The notes beneath the pieces are model-generated. The model was not told the DNA's origin. It saw only the letters and a program-made list of their open reading frames with translations, and did not search any database. 47,598 nucleotides of DNA, from contig CANCFT010000029.1 in NCBI GenBank assembly GCA_947377285.1, positions 1 to 47,598 on the forward strand. Reading direction: 5' to 3'. The stretch's first letter is position 1. Each line of letters begins with the position of its first letter. This document shows positions 16,738-25,119 of this stretch, one piece after another. The translations under genes and the position numbers were made by a program. The stretch comes from Bacteriovoracaceae bacterium (GTDB lineage Bacteria > Bdellovibrionota > Bacteriovoracia > Bacteriovoracales > Bacteriovoracaceae).

Positions 16738-19461
16738 GTGAAAGAATTTATAAAATATGAAATATTATTAAAAATAGGTGACGAAAATCGATCCATTGTG
16801 ATTGATAAACCTAGTTTTATTATTGGTAGATCTCAAAAAAATGATATTTCAATTCAACATGATTTAGTTAGCCGAGAGCACCTCAAAGTCTTTTTAAAAG
16901 AAGACGAGATCTATATTGAAGAATTAGGATCAAGTAATGGTAGTTGGCATAATGGTGTAAGGCTTAATGCCCGTAAGTCTGTTTTGTTTACTAATGACAC
17001 TCCAATTAAGTTAGGCAGTGACTCAGGTCCAGTAATATGGATTAAGTGTCTTTTTAATCATATTGATGAACCGGGCATAATACTTGAAGAAAATCCTGAA
17101 CAAAATAGTACTGTGTTTAAAGATGACGATTTCGAAGAAGTAACTCTTGTGAGAAAAAATCCACTAATAGAAAAAACAAAAATTCAAAATAATGTCTTGG
17201 CACTCAAATCAGATAGAGTTGCAAATGATGAATTGGTTGAAGTTCAACTGCCAAAAGTCTCAAATGGCATTGAGTCAACTCGTTCAGAACCATTTCAGAC
17301 ATCTTCTAGAAATTCTCCGGTAGAAAAAATCCGATCAGTGAAAATGTTAAAAGATTTGCCTGTTCGCGCCGCCGTTGAGCCTGATTTATTGGTTCAGATG
17401 AAAAACTTACTTGATATTGAAGCTGAAAATGCAGCGAAACAATCCAAGAGAGAAGCGGACGAAATAAAAGAAGCTTCTCAGAAAAAAGGTGAAGAGATTC
17501 TTGCAAGAGCAAGATCTGAAGCTATTGCAGAAAGAATCAAAACTGAAGAGCAAACAAAACTTGCTCAGGAAAAAGCATTTGCTGAAATTGAAAAACTTAA
17601 AATTGCCAATGATAAAAAAATAGAATTGCTTTTAAGTAAGGCACAAAAAGATTCAAATGCAATTTTACAAAAAAATACATCAGAAGCAAATAAAATTAAA
17701 GCCGATGCTGAACGATATTCAGAAGAACTAAAATTAAAGGCAAATGAGCAGTCTAAAAAAACGATTTTAGAGAGTGAAAATTTTGCCAATTCTAAACATG
17801 AAGAATATAAACAGATTGAAGAAGAAAATCAGCAAAAGCTTAAAAAAATTAATGAAACATTTCAAGACCTAAGATCTAAAGTAGATGCACTAAAACAGTC
17901 TGAATTCGAAGCTCAAAATAATTATGACAATTTGGTTCGTAATATTCGTTTAGAAGATGAACGTATCAAAAATGAAAGAATTTCTCTTGAACAATTACGA
18001 CTTGATCTCGCAACTTCAAAAAAAGAGTCTGAGCAACAATTGGCAGATCTTCGTTTTGAAGAAAGAAATCTTAAGGCCCACCATGAGACAATCCTACTTG
18101 AGCAGAAATTACTTGTCACACAAATTATTTCCGAGGGGCAACAAGCAAAAATTTTAAAGGATAATTTAATAATTGAAAATTCAGTTCTCAAAAATGATAA
18201 AGAGAAACTAGAACGGACAATACGAGAAACTGAAGCAGATCATTATAAACAAATTCAAAAATTAGACCAATTGAAAAAAGATGACGATATCGCTCAAGCG
18301 GAATTGTTAAATACAAAAGAACAGCAAAAACGAATATTAGTAGAAATTGAATCACAGAAAAATTTAATAAAAACATCGATGTTAAAATTACAAAGTGATG
18401 AATCAATAATTCAGGAAAAAGTTCAAAAATTAAATGCAACTTCAATTGAACTTAACCATAAGATAGAGCGTGAAGCTCGTGAATTTGAGATACAGAAAAC
18501 CGAAAATATTTCGATGTTACAAATTGAGAAAAATAAACAATTAAAAATTATTGAACAGGAAGTTGAAATTTCAAGGACTGCGTATTCAGAAGAAGTTGTA
18601 AAATTTAAAAATTTAAAAGCAAAAATGAATCAAGAAGTAGAAAGAATTAAGCTTGATTTTGAAAGTTTTGTTAAGAAAAATAAAGAAGAAGAACAACTCA
18701 TTCAACGTGCTTTTTTACAAGAAGCAGAAAAACAAAAAATGGAATCCAATAATCAGATTAATCAATTAAAAAATAAATTTGAAAATTTAAATGCGCAGCT
18801 AACTAGAGACCATCTCGATGCTAAGAAATCATTGAGCTCAGAGATATCGAAGATTGATTTATCTAAAAGACAATTAGATTTAGAGTATAAAATTCTAATG
18901 GATGCTCAACAAGAAAAAATTTCAAAAATGGAAATTGAGTTTGCGCAAAAAAAACTAGTCGTTGAAAAAAAGGCAGACGAAGAGAAACAGAATATAGCAA
19001 CTGAAATCGCGACTCTTAGATTGAGTCTCAATGAAATTAAAGAAGCCGAACTTAGTAATATTAGAGTAATAAAGGAAAACGCTCAAAAAGATTTTTATAG
19101 CAAAAAATCGGAAAGGGCCCGTGCTGTTACAACTAATTTAGATGGTGTTTTTTTAACTGAGTTGAATAAACATAGAAATAAAAAGATGAACGACTTGTTT
19201 ATTGAATCCATTTCAAAAGAAATGAGCAATCTCATTTATGATACTTTAATGGAGAAAGTTCAAGTCGATAAAGTAAGGCTTGAGTTTGCGATGAAAGTTA
19301 AAACTAATGCCAAGGAAGAAGCTACTTTTATAAGAAAATTGATGACTATCGTATTTATCATTTCGCTAATTTTTTTAGCAATAAAATTTGTTCCTCAGTT
19401 GTTGAAAGAGGAAGAAGTAACTCATTCGAAGTTGAATCCTCAAAAAAAAAATAAACAATAA
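16738..19461 (+). CDS. Second FHA domain - long coiled coil - C-terminal membrane anchor protein
   Basis: Protein of 907 residues with a GTG start; an in-frame stop upstream and the FHA domain beginning at residue ~7 leave no better start, although the ribosome site is weak. FHA residues are GRS at 30-32, SREH at 45-48 and SSNG at 65-68. A polar linker covers about 107-210. Coiled coil extends from about 215 to 810. The tail has one membrane helix at about 868-886 and a ~20-residue basic end. It is a paralogue of the 10843-13638 protein in architecture and in the segment just before the membrane helix, but lacks that protein's large C-terminal domain. It is divergent from the motor operon. 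Confidence 0.83.
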   Translation: MKEFIKYEILLKIGDENRSIVIDKPSFIIGRSQKNDISIQHDLVSREHLKVFLKEDEIYIEELGSSNGSWHNGVRLNARKSVLFTNDTPIKLGSDSGPVIWIKCLFNHIDEPGIILEENPEQNSTVFKDDDFEEVTLVRKNPLIEKTKIQNNVLALKSDRVANDELVEVQLPKVSNGIESTRSEPFQTSSRNSPVEKIRSVKMLKDLPVRAAVEPDLLVQMKNLLDIEAENAAKQSKREADEIKEASQKKGEEILARARSEAIAERIKTEEQTKLAQEKAFAEIEKLKIANDKKIELLLSKAQKDSNAILQKNTSEANKIKADAERYSEELKLKANEQSKKTILESENFANSKHEEYKQIEEENQQKLKKINETFQDLRSKVDALKQSEFEAQNNYDNLVRNIRLEDERIKNERISLEQLRLDLATSKKESEQQLADLRFEERNLKAHHETILLEQKLLVTQIISEGQQAKILKDNLIIENSVLKNDKEKLERTIRETEADHYKQIQKLDQLKKDDDIAQAELLNTKEQQKRILVEIESQKNLIKTSMLKLQSDESIIQEKVQKLNATSIELNHKIEREAREFEIQKTENISMLQIEKNKQLKIIEQEVEISRTAYSEEVVKFKNLKAKMNQEVERIKLDFESFVKKNKEEEQLIQRAFLQEAEKQKMESNNQINQLKNKFENLNAQLTRDHLDAKKSLSSEISKIDLSKRQLDLEYKILMDAQQEKISKMEIEFAQKKLVVEKKADEEKQNIATEIATLRLSLNEIKEAELSNIRVIKENAQKDFYSKKSERARAVTTNLDGVFLTELNKHRNKKMNDLFIESISKEMSNLIYDTLMEKVQVDKVRLEFAMKVKTNAKEEATFIRKLMTIVFIISLIFLAIKFVPQLLKEEEVTHSKLNPQKKNKQ

Positions 19462-19471
19462 ATTAACTGGC

Positions 19472-19915
19472 CTACTGGATAAAAGTCTCAGGCTTTCGAA
19501 AAAAGAAAACTGGAACATCGATCCAGAAACGATTACCAAATTGATCAATCATTTGGTATTTTCCTCTCATATTTCCAAATGGGGAATGAAGAGGACAGAA
19601 GCTAGTATATTCATAGCATTCACCTGGAGCTAGCATTGGCTGCTCACCGATGACACCAGAGCCTTGTACTTCGTAGACTTTTCCATTTCCATCTTTAATT
19701 TTCCAGTGGCGATGAATCACTCGGCATGAAAAATCAGCTAAATTGGTAATGCGTATTTTATAAGAATAAAAATATTGATTTGATTCGGGATCCGATCTAT
19801 CTGGTACATAGGCAGGTGCAACTTCTACTAAAATATTATTTGTAGTAGCACAGTAGTATTCCTTACTATTGCCAAGACTATTTTCTAGTGGTTTGTGCTC
19901 ATTTGTCGGTTGCAT
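19472..19915 (-). CDS. apaG: ApaG (DUF525) protein
   Basis: Protein of 147 residues; the ApaG domain starts at about residue 20. The conserved stretches are YSYKIRITN, HWKIKDGNG, VQGSGVIGEQPMLAPGE, YEYTSFCPL and GNMRGKYQM, forming the fibronectin-III-like beta sandwich. The molecular role in bacteria is unsettled; the gene was named with the ApaH pathway and cobalt/magnesium phenotypes. There is a ~20-residue polar N-terminal extension relative to the ~125-residue E. coli form. It is convergent with the FHA gene, 10 bases apart, without an obvious terminator. Confidence 0.93.
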   Translation of the reverse strand: MQPTNEHKPLENSLGNSKEYYCATTNNILVEVAPAYVPDRSDPESNQYFYSYKIRITNLADFSCRVIHRHWKIKDGNGKVYEVQGSGVIGEQPMLAPGECYEYTSFCPLHSPFGNMRGKYQMIDQFGNRFWIDVPVFFFRKPETFIQ

Positions 19916-20116
19916 TAATCATAATTCCTTTAAGGTTTGACTTATTTCTACCAAAAGATATTGGTTTTTGAAAGAGTTAAAGGTTTCGTGTTCCGAACAG
20001 AAGTTTGCATCTAACTAACTAAAATAATAGATTAAATTCATTGCAGGCCTGTGTACTGATAGTATTCTGCATGTTAATATTTACCAAAGATTATAGTATT
20101 ATGTGAAGGAGAGCTT

Positions 20117-20470
20117 ATGGAAAACAGTACCCTATCTAGACGTTCATTTTTTAAATTTGCTGCAGCAGCTGTAGCAGTCGTCCCATTTATTGCTAAAGCA
20201 ACTAAGGCACTAGCTGCAGACGCATGTCCGACAGCACCACTTGCTGGAAAAGCGATGGCCAATCCAGCTGAGGGAATGGGAAAAACTCTTCAATACGTAA
20301 CAGTTGCAAGTACAACTAAAAGTCCAAAATTCAAGGCCGGATCAAAATGCGGATCTTGTAAATTCTACAATGTTGCAAAAGCAGAAGGTGGATATGCTCC
20401 ATGTACAATGATGGGAATGAAGTATGTGACGAACTGTGGATGGTGTACTTCATTTGCTGCTAAAGTTTAA
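20117..20470 (+). CDS. High-potential iron-sulfur protein (HiPIP), Tat-exported
   Basis: Small periplasmic electron carrier holding one 4Fe-4S cluster. The N-terminus has a twin-arginine signal (SRRSFFKF, residues 8-15) and an Ala/Val-rich core, with likely cleavage after ALA near residue 34. The mature part has the HiPIP cysteine pattern: KCGSCKF, APCTMMG and NCGWCTSF. Tat export fits a protein that folds with its cluster in the cytoplasm. GGAGAG precedes the ATG. The gene is monocistronic and ends in a strong terminator. Confidence 0.93.
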   Translation: MENSTLSRRSFFKFAAAAVAVVPFIAKATKALAADACPTAPLAGKAMANPAEGMGKTLQYVTVASTTKSPKFKAGSKCGSCKFYNVAKAEGGYAPCTMMGMKYVTNCGWCTSFAAKV

Positions 20471-20489
20471 GTTTTAAGAAATATTTAGA

Positions 20490-20539
20490 AAAATCTTAAA
20501 AAATGAGCACTATTCAAAGTGCTCATTTTTTAAGATTTT
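20490..20539. terminator. Strong bidirectional terminator
   Basis: An almost perfect 21-bp stem (20490-20510 with 20519-20539) has an 8-base loop and a core ATGAGCAC/GTGCTCAT flanked by A- and T-runs, so it works in both directions. It separates the HiPIP gene from the convergent DTW gene and includes that gene's last codons. Confidence 0.9.
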
Positions 20540-21135
20540 AGATAATTTTTTTTGTATTTTTCTTCTCCCATTTTCTCAATTTGAAAATCAATCATTTTTT
20601 TAAAAGTCTCTTTCAGCGAATTTGTATCTGTTTCATTCTCAATAATTGCTAATACAAAGATAACTGCTTCAAGACTTGATAAACTATTTTCTTCGGAGCT
20701 GGACCGTAGTCTATATTCACTTGCACCAATAGGCTCAATTAAATAGGCAGATAGTGAATGCAGGTTGCTTGATTCTAAAAAGATTTTTCGAGATTTTTTC
20801 CATGTTCCATCTATAATCACCAGGTGAGTAATGGCGGGCGAAATTAGAGACCCGAGTGGCTTACTTTCTTTTCTTGGAAACAAGAGAGCAATTCGATGAG
20901 TTGGATCATTAAGAAGTAAATTAAGTTCGTCATTTTTGCTGAAATCTTCACCAATCAAAATGGTTATGTTCTGAAAACTTTTTTTCATAAGCTGAACAGT
21001 TCCTAGTGCATGTTTTTTTTCACTTGGATGTTGAAGAACAATAATATGAACTTTATTGGATATGAGTTTTAGTCCGGTACATAGGCAACGTGCTAGTATG
21101 AATTCGCATTGAGGACATACCGCTCGCTTTGTCAT
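20530..21135 (-). CDS. DTW-domain tRNA-uridine aminocarboxypropyltransferase (TapT-like)
   Basis: Predicted to transfer the aminocarboxypropyl group of S-adenosylmethionine to tRNA uridine (acp3U), as shown for E. coli TapT. The N-terminal CPQC and CLC pairs (C7, C10, C17, C19) look like a zinc site. The family motif is present as DGTW (109-112) followed by KKSRK, and YRLRSSSEENSLSSLEAV is the conserved C-terminal helix. Length 201 is usual. The last codons lie in the shared terminator. The lipoprotein-like gene upstream ends 8 bases before it, so the two may be cotranscribed. Confidence 0.87.
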   Translation of the reverse strand: MTKRAVCPQCEFILARCLCTGLKLISNKVHIIVLQHPSEKKHALGTVQLMKKSFQNITILIGEDFSKNDELNLLLNDPTHRIALLFPRKESKPLGSLISPAITHLVIIDGTWKKSRKIFLESSNLHSLSAYLIEPIGASEYRLRSSSEENSLSSLEAVIFVLAIIENETDTNSLKETFKKMIDFQIEKMGEEKYKKNYLKS

Positions 21136-21143
21136 TCTGTCCT

Positions 21144-21653
21144 TTATAATTTATTTTTTTTAAGCTGATCTTTGATACAATTAACCATTATTGTATTAAT
21201 TAATTTATGTTTTTTTTCACAAGTCACTAATACTTTTTTGGTAAATGCTAAACAATTTTCTTCATCTCTAAAGCGAGAATCTTTTCGGTGTTTCATGCAA
21301 TAAAAAGCTAGGTTTTGATTAATCTCCTGTAAGCGCTCTTTATTTTTTGTACTTAATTGACTTGATTCGCTAATCTCACTTTTAGGAAGTTCGTTTGTTG
21401 GTTGGGTGTCTGCCAATTTTACCCTGGGATTTTCTTTTAGGACAACTGGAGCTCTTGGAGGAGTTGGCGCTTGTGTCGCTCGATGCGGGGGGCTTGTCCG
21501 CAAGTCTGTTTTTTCTATTTCTTCAAATTCTTTTTGAGTTGTGGTGGAATAAACTTTGGGAACTGCTGGTTGCGTTGGCTCATTTGAGCAATTCACAATG
21601 AGACAGAGTGTCCCGATATAAAGAGAGTTTTTAGCATATGTCAATTTTTTCAT
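21144..21653 (-). CDS. Hypothetical exported protein, possible lipoprotein
   Basis: I do not recognise the family. With the ATG at 21653 the 169-residue product starts MKKLTYAKNS and has a short hydrophobic core ending LIVNC, a poor lipobox because of Asn at -1. An upstream ATG (21680) and GTG (21692) give 9 or 13 more residues. Residues ~25-95 are Pro/Thr/Ser-rich and probably disordered. The C-terminal ~70 residues have four Cys (FYCMKHRK, ENCLAF, VTCEKK, VNCIKD) and a basic helical pattern, suggesting a small disulfide-bonded exported domain. Confidence 0.6.
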   Translation of the reverse strand: MKKLTYAKNSLYIGTLCLIVNCSNEPTQPAVPKVYSTTTQKEFEEIEKTDLRTSPPHRATQAPTPPRAPVVLKENPRVKLADTQPTNELPKSEISESSQLSTKNKERLQEINQNLAFYCMKHRKDSRFRDEENCLAFTKKVLVTCEKKHKLINTIMVNCIKDQLKKNKL

Positions 21654-21795
21654 TGGCTTATTATAATCGATTGTACTCATCAAGTTAATCACTTTTTACG
21701 ATCAAAAATTCAATTTAATACGGGATGAATTGAATTTTGTGGAGATTTGATTAGACTATTATCAAGATTAAAAACTTTTTTTTTGAGGATTATTC

Positions 21796-22809
21796 ATGAA
21801 CTTTAGAAGTGAAATTACCGGTGTTGGCTCGTTTGTTCCTGAGAAAATATTCACTAATTTTGATTTAGAAAAATTACTCGACACAACGGATGAATGGATT
21901 CAACAAAGAACTGGTATTGAGCAAAGGCACTGGGCCGATGCCAACACATCAAATTCAGATTTAGGACTTATAGCTGCCCAACGCGCTATCAAAAATGCAG
22001 GATTAATGAATAAAGATATCGACATGATTATCTATGCAACTCTTAGTCCAGATCATGATTTTCCAGGTAATGGCTGTTTTCTCCAAGCGAAATTAGGCAT
22101 AACTGAAATTGCATGTCTCGATATTCGTCAACAATGCACTGGATTTATCTATGCACTTTCGATTGCTGATAAATTTATCTTATCAGGTAGTCATAAAAAT
22201 ATTTTAATCGTTGGTTCTGAAATTCACTCTAAAGGATTAGACAAATCTCCTAATGGGCGAAATATCTCAGTTTTATTTGGCGATGGAGCAGGGGCCGTTG
22301 TGGTGTCTAGAAAAGAGTTGCTCGATTCAAAAAAAGATTCACGAATCCTAACGACCCAACTTTTTGCTGATGGAGCATTCGCTAAAGAATTGTGGATACC
22401 TGCACCCGGAACGGCCTTAGGAGCAGATCGGCTCAATCGCCAGATGTTAGAAGAAGGATTAAATTTTCCTCAGATGAATGGAAAATCTGTTTTTGTTCAC
22501 GCTACTAAAAAAATGACAGAATGTTTATTGAGCTCTTGCAAAGAAGCCAATATTGAACTTTCCCAAATAGATTTATTTCTTTTTCATCAAGCAAATCTTC
22601 GAATTAATTCTAAAGTAGCAGAGATGTTGATGATTCCTGAGGAAAAAGTTTTCAATACTATTCAAAAATATGGAAATACAACTGCTGCAACTATTCCCTT
22701 GGGTATGGATGATGCGATTAAGGCAGGTGTTCTCAAAAAAGGAATGCTTGTTGCTTCTGCTGCATTCGGTTCAGGTTTTACTTGGGCATCTGCAGTTTTT
22801 CGTTATTGA
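21796..22809 (+). CDS. fabH: 3-oxoacyl-ACP synthase III (FabH-like)
   Basis: Thiolase-fold condensing enzyme that starts fatty-acid synthesis from acyl-CoA and malonyl-ACP. The catalytic triad is visible: C114 (QQCTGFIYAL), H264 (LFHQAN) and N294 (YGNTTAATIP). The glycine-rich FGDGAGAVVV and the C-terminal AAFGSGFTWASAVF are standard. Length 337 is slightly longer than E. coli FabH (317). It stands alone, not beside other fab genes, so a secondary FabH or an OleA/DarB-like condensing enzyme using other acyl chains is possible. GAGGA precedes the ATG. Confidence 0.88.
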   Translation: MNFRSEITGVGSFVPEKIFTNFDLEKLLDTTDEWIQQRTGIEQRHWADANTSNSDLGLIAAQRAIKNAGLMNKDIDMIIYATLSPDHDFPGNGCFLQAKLGITEIACLDIRQQCTGFIYALSIADKFILSGSHKNILIVGSEIHSKGLDKSPNGRNISVLFGDGAGAVVVSRKELLDSKKDSRILTTQLFADGAFAKELWIPAPGTALGADRLNRQMLEEGLNFPQMNGKSVFVHATKKMTECLLSSCKEANIELSQIDLFLFHQANLRINSKVAEMLMIPEEKVFNTIQKYGNTTAATIPLGMDDAIKAGVLKKGMLVASAAFGSGFTWASAVFRY

Positions 22810-22905
22810 GTGTCTAATAATTACTTACAAGAAAAGTATTCAAGTTGCATTTAATATTTAATATCTGAGATAGTTAATATTAAAATATTAATCAAGGAAG
22901 ATTAT

Positions 22906-24210
22906 ATGAAATTAAAAAGACTTATTGGCTCAATTGTTTTCTCTTCTATTTTACTATCCCCAGCATTTGCCACTCCATTTAATGGATATATTGTTAAAGT
23001 TAAAAAAGGATCAAATTTTTTAACTAACAAAACATTATCAAATTTTGGAAGTGTTACTAAAATTGCCAATACATCATTCGGAACTTTTGCTCGTCTTGAA
23101 ACAAATATTGGTTTATCTGACAAAGCTTTTTCAGTTTTATCGAGAAATCCAGAAATTGAATATATTGAGCCAAATTATATTATTTCTCTAAACAAAGTAC
23201 ATTCTGCAATTGGTGATGAAGTTCCTGCTCCAAAAGATACAAATTTTAAAAAGCAATGGGGCTTAAAAAACGATGGTAGAAATGGAAGTATTTTTTCAAC
23301 TGGAACTTCAGGGGAAGATATAAATGTCCTTCGTGCTTGGTCAATTACTAAGGGATCTACAGATATAAAAATTGCGGTTATTGATACCGGTGTAGATTAC
23401 AATCATCCAGATTTAAAAGATCAAATTGACATTAATTTAGCTGAGCTTAATGGCAAACCAGGAGTCGATGACGATGGTAATGGTTATATAGATGATATTT
23501 ACGGATACGATTTTGCTAATAAAGATAATAATCCTCAAGATGGTCATGGTCATGGAACACATTGTGCTGGCGTTATAGGAGCTGCTCATAACGATGTCGG
23601 TGTCACTGGTGTGATGGCCAATGTAAAAATAATTCCAGTTAAATTTTTAGCAGATTCAGGTTCAGGAGAAACGATTGATGCAATTGCGGCCATTGATTAT
23701 GCCATCAAAAGAGGGGCAAATGTTTTATCTAACTCATGGGGAGGAGATGAAAAAGAGCAATCCTTAGAAGATGCAATCAGGGCCGCTGAAGCAGCTGGTG
23801 TTACTTTTGTTGCGGCCGCAGGAAATGATTCTGCTGATAATGATTCTACTGCAAGTTATCCAGCAAACTATCAAGTTGGAAATGTAATCTCAGTTGGCTC
23901 TTTCACCAATACTGGGTCTAAGTCTAGTTTTTCAAATTATGGTTTAAAGTCAGTTCATGTGACAGCTCCAGGATCAAATATTCTCTCAACTTATAAGCGT
24001 GGAGGTTATACCACAATGTCTGGAACTTCGATGGCGACTCCATTTGTCGCAGGAATTGTTGGATTAATATTGTCTCAAGAGCCAACTCTTACTCCTTCAG
24101 AAATTCGTGAAAGACTAGTCAGTACTTCAGTTAAAACGAATAAGTTAGCAACTGCTTCTTTGTCAGGTGGAAGGGTTGATGCTTACAAGGCCCTAGCAGC
24201 TAAGAAATAG
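22906..24210 (+). CDS. Secreted subtilisin-like serine protease (S8)
   Basis: Extracellular or periplasmic endopeptidase. The Sec signal covers residues 1-22 (cleavage near AFA). An I9-type prodomain follows (FNGYIVKVKKGS to EYIEPNY, about 25-92). The catalytic domain has D160 (AVIDTGVD), H216 (GHGTHCAG), oxyanion N307 (AAGND) and S375 (SGTSMATP). An acidic loop DDDGNGYIDD at 188-197 resembles a calcium site found in many such proteases. Length 434 leaves no C-terminal accessory domain. It has its own AT-rich upstream region and a strong terminator. A role in prey or polymer degradation is inference. Confidence 0.95.
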   Translation: MKLKRLIGSIVFSSILLSPAFATPFNGYIVKVKKGSNFLTNKTLSNFGSVTKIANTSFGTFARLETNIGLSDKAFSVLSRNPEIEYIEPNYIISLNKVHSAIGDEVPAPKDTNFKKQWGLKNDGRNGSIFSTGTSGEDINVLRAWSITKGSTDIKIAVIDTGVDYNHPDLKDQIDINLAELNGKPGVDDDGNGYIDDIYGYDFANKDNNPQDGHGHGTHCAGVIGAAHNDVGVTGVMANVKIIPVKFLADSGSGETIDAIAAIDYAIKRGANVLSNSWGGDEKEQSLEDAIRAAEAAGVTFVAAAGNDSADNDSTASYPANYQVGNVISVGSFTNTGSKSSFSNYGLKSVHVTAPGSNILSTYKRGGYTTMSGTSMATPFVAGIVGLILSQEPTLTPSEIRERLVSTSVKTNKLATASLSGGRVDAYKALAAKK

Positions 24211-24255
24211 TTTTTTCAAAGCTCTGGCCAATACTCTTTTAAAGGGTATTATACA

Positions 24256-24288
24256 AAAGCCCAAGGTTTAATTCCTTGGGCTTTTTTT
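24256..24288 (+). terminator. Intrinsic terminator of the subtilase gene
   Basis: AAGCCCAAGG pairs with CCTTGGGCTT around a 7-base loop and is followed by a run of T. It ends 10 bases before the next ATG. Confidence 0.92.
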
Positions 24289-24297
24289 GGTAAAATT

Positions 24298-25119
24298 ATG
24301 ACAGATAAACCACTCACATTTAAAAAAGCTGTAAGTTTAGAAGATCCCAAAATTTTAATAGATTTTTTAGAAAAATATTCAAAACTTTCCAAATCAACAC
24401 TGAAAAAAATTTTAAATAATGGTGGTGTATGGGTTCGCCAATTTAAAAATGCTAAATTATCAAGGGTTCGAAGAGCAACCTACGAACTCAATTCTGATTC
24501 ATTTATTGAGTTTTATTTTGATCCTCATTTAGTAAATAAAGAAGTACCAAAGGCCGTGGAGCTAATTAATTTCAAAGATTGGGGGCTCTGGTATAAGCCT
24601 GTTGGACTTTTATCTCAAGGGACAGAATTTGGAGACCATTTTTCAATTTTACGTCAAATTGAAAAAATTAAAAACAAGGCCTGGTTAGTTCATCGTCTTG
24701 ACCGAGAAGCACACGGAGTAATGCTTTTTGCTTACAATAAAAATGCCGCAGCAGTTTTTTCTAAACTTTGGCAAAATCATGAGGTTCGAAAATTTTATAA
24801 AGTTGAAGTTTTAGGTGTCGTCAAAGTTCGAGGAGAAATCAGTGAACCTCTAGATGGAAAAGAGGCAAAAACGACTTATACAATTTTAGAGTCCAATGAA
24901 TTAACGACCAAATTACTAGTCGAAATTCACACGGGTAGGCTTCATCAAATAAGAAGACATTTTGCTTTTATGGGCAATCCTGTTTTAGGCGACCCCAAAT
25001 ACGGAATTGGAAATAAAAATGTAAATGGATTGCAATTAATGGCCTATCAATTAATTTTCAAAGATCCAATATCAAAAAAAGAAATAAATTTTACTTTGCC
25101 GGAATCCTATTCTCTTTAA
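24298..25119 (+). CDS. RluA-family pseudouridine synthase
   Basis: Converts specific uridines in rRNA or tRNA to pseudouridine. The catalytic motif is HRLDREAHG with Asp135; the usual (T/S)SG of the family is here AHG. The C-terminal signature GRLHQIRRHFAFMGNP then VLGDPKYG is intact. Residues ~15-55 look like a short S4-like RNA-binding segment. The target base cannot be assigned. The ATG follows the upstream terminator so closely that there is little room for a promoter and no clear ribosome site, so the start is somewhat uncertain. The 3' end overlaps the convergent MATE gene by 29 bases. Confidence 0.85.
   Translation: MTDKPLTFKKAVSLEDPKILIDFLEKYSKLSKSTLKKILNNGGVWVRQFKNAKLSRVRRATYELNSDSFIEFYFDPHLVNKEVPKAVELINFKDWGLWYKPVGLLSQGTEFGDHFSILRQIEKIKNKAWLVHRLDREAHGVMLFAYNKNAAAVFSKLWQNHEVRKFYKVEVLGVVKVRGEISEPLDGKEAKTTYTILESNELTTKLLVEIHTGRLHQIRRHFAFMGNPVLGDPKYGIGNKNVNGLQLMAYQLIFKDPISKKEINFTLPESYSL

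Noticed and set aside
9448..19461. Calling the locus a Zorya defence system
   Set aside because: The channel signature is ZorA-like, but the long ZorA tail is absent, the MotB-like protein is much longer than ZorB, and no ZorC/ZorD/ZorE nuclease or helicase is present.
9448..19461. Calling the MotA/MotB-like pair flagellar stators
   Set aside because: The MotA-like signature and three-helix layout are nearer ExbB/ZorA. The linker with 14-residue repeats and the FHA partners do not occur in flagellar motAB operons.
22810..22905. AT-rich inverted repeats upstream of the subtilase as a riboswitch or terminator
   Set aside because: The pairing is only A and T, in short stretches expected by chance at this base composition, and there is no GC stem or conserved core.
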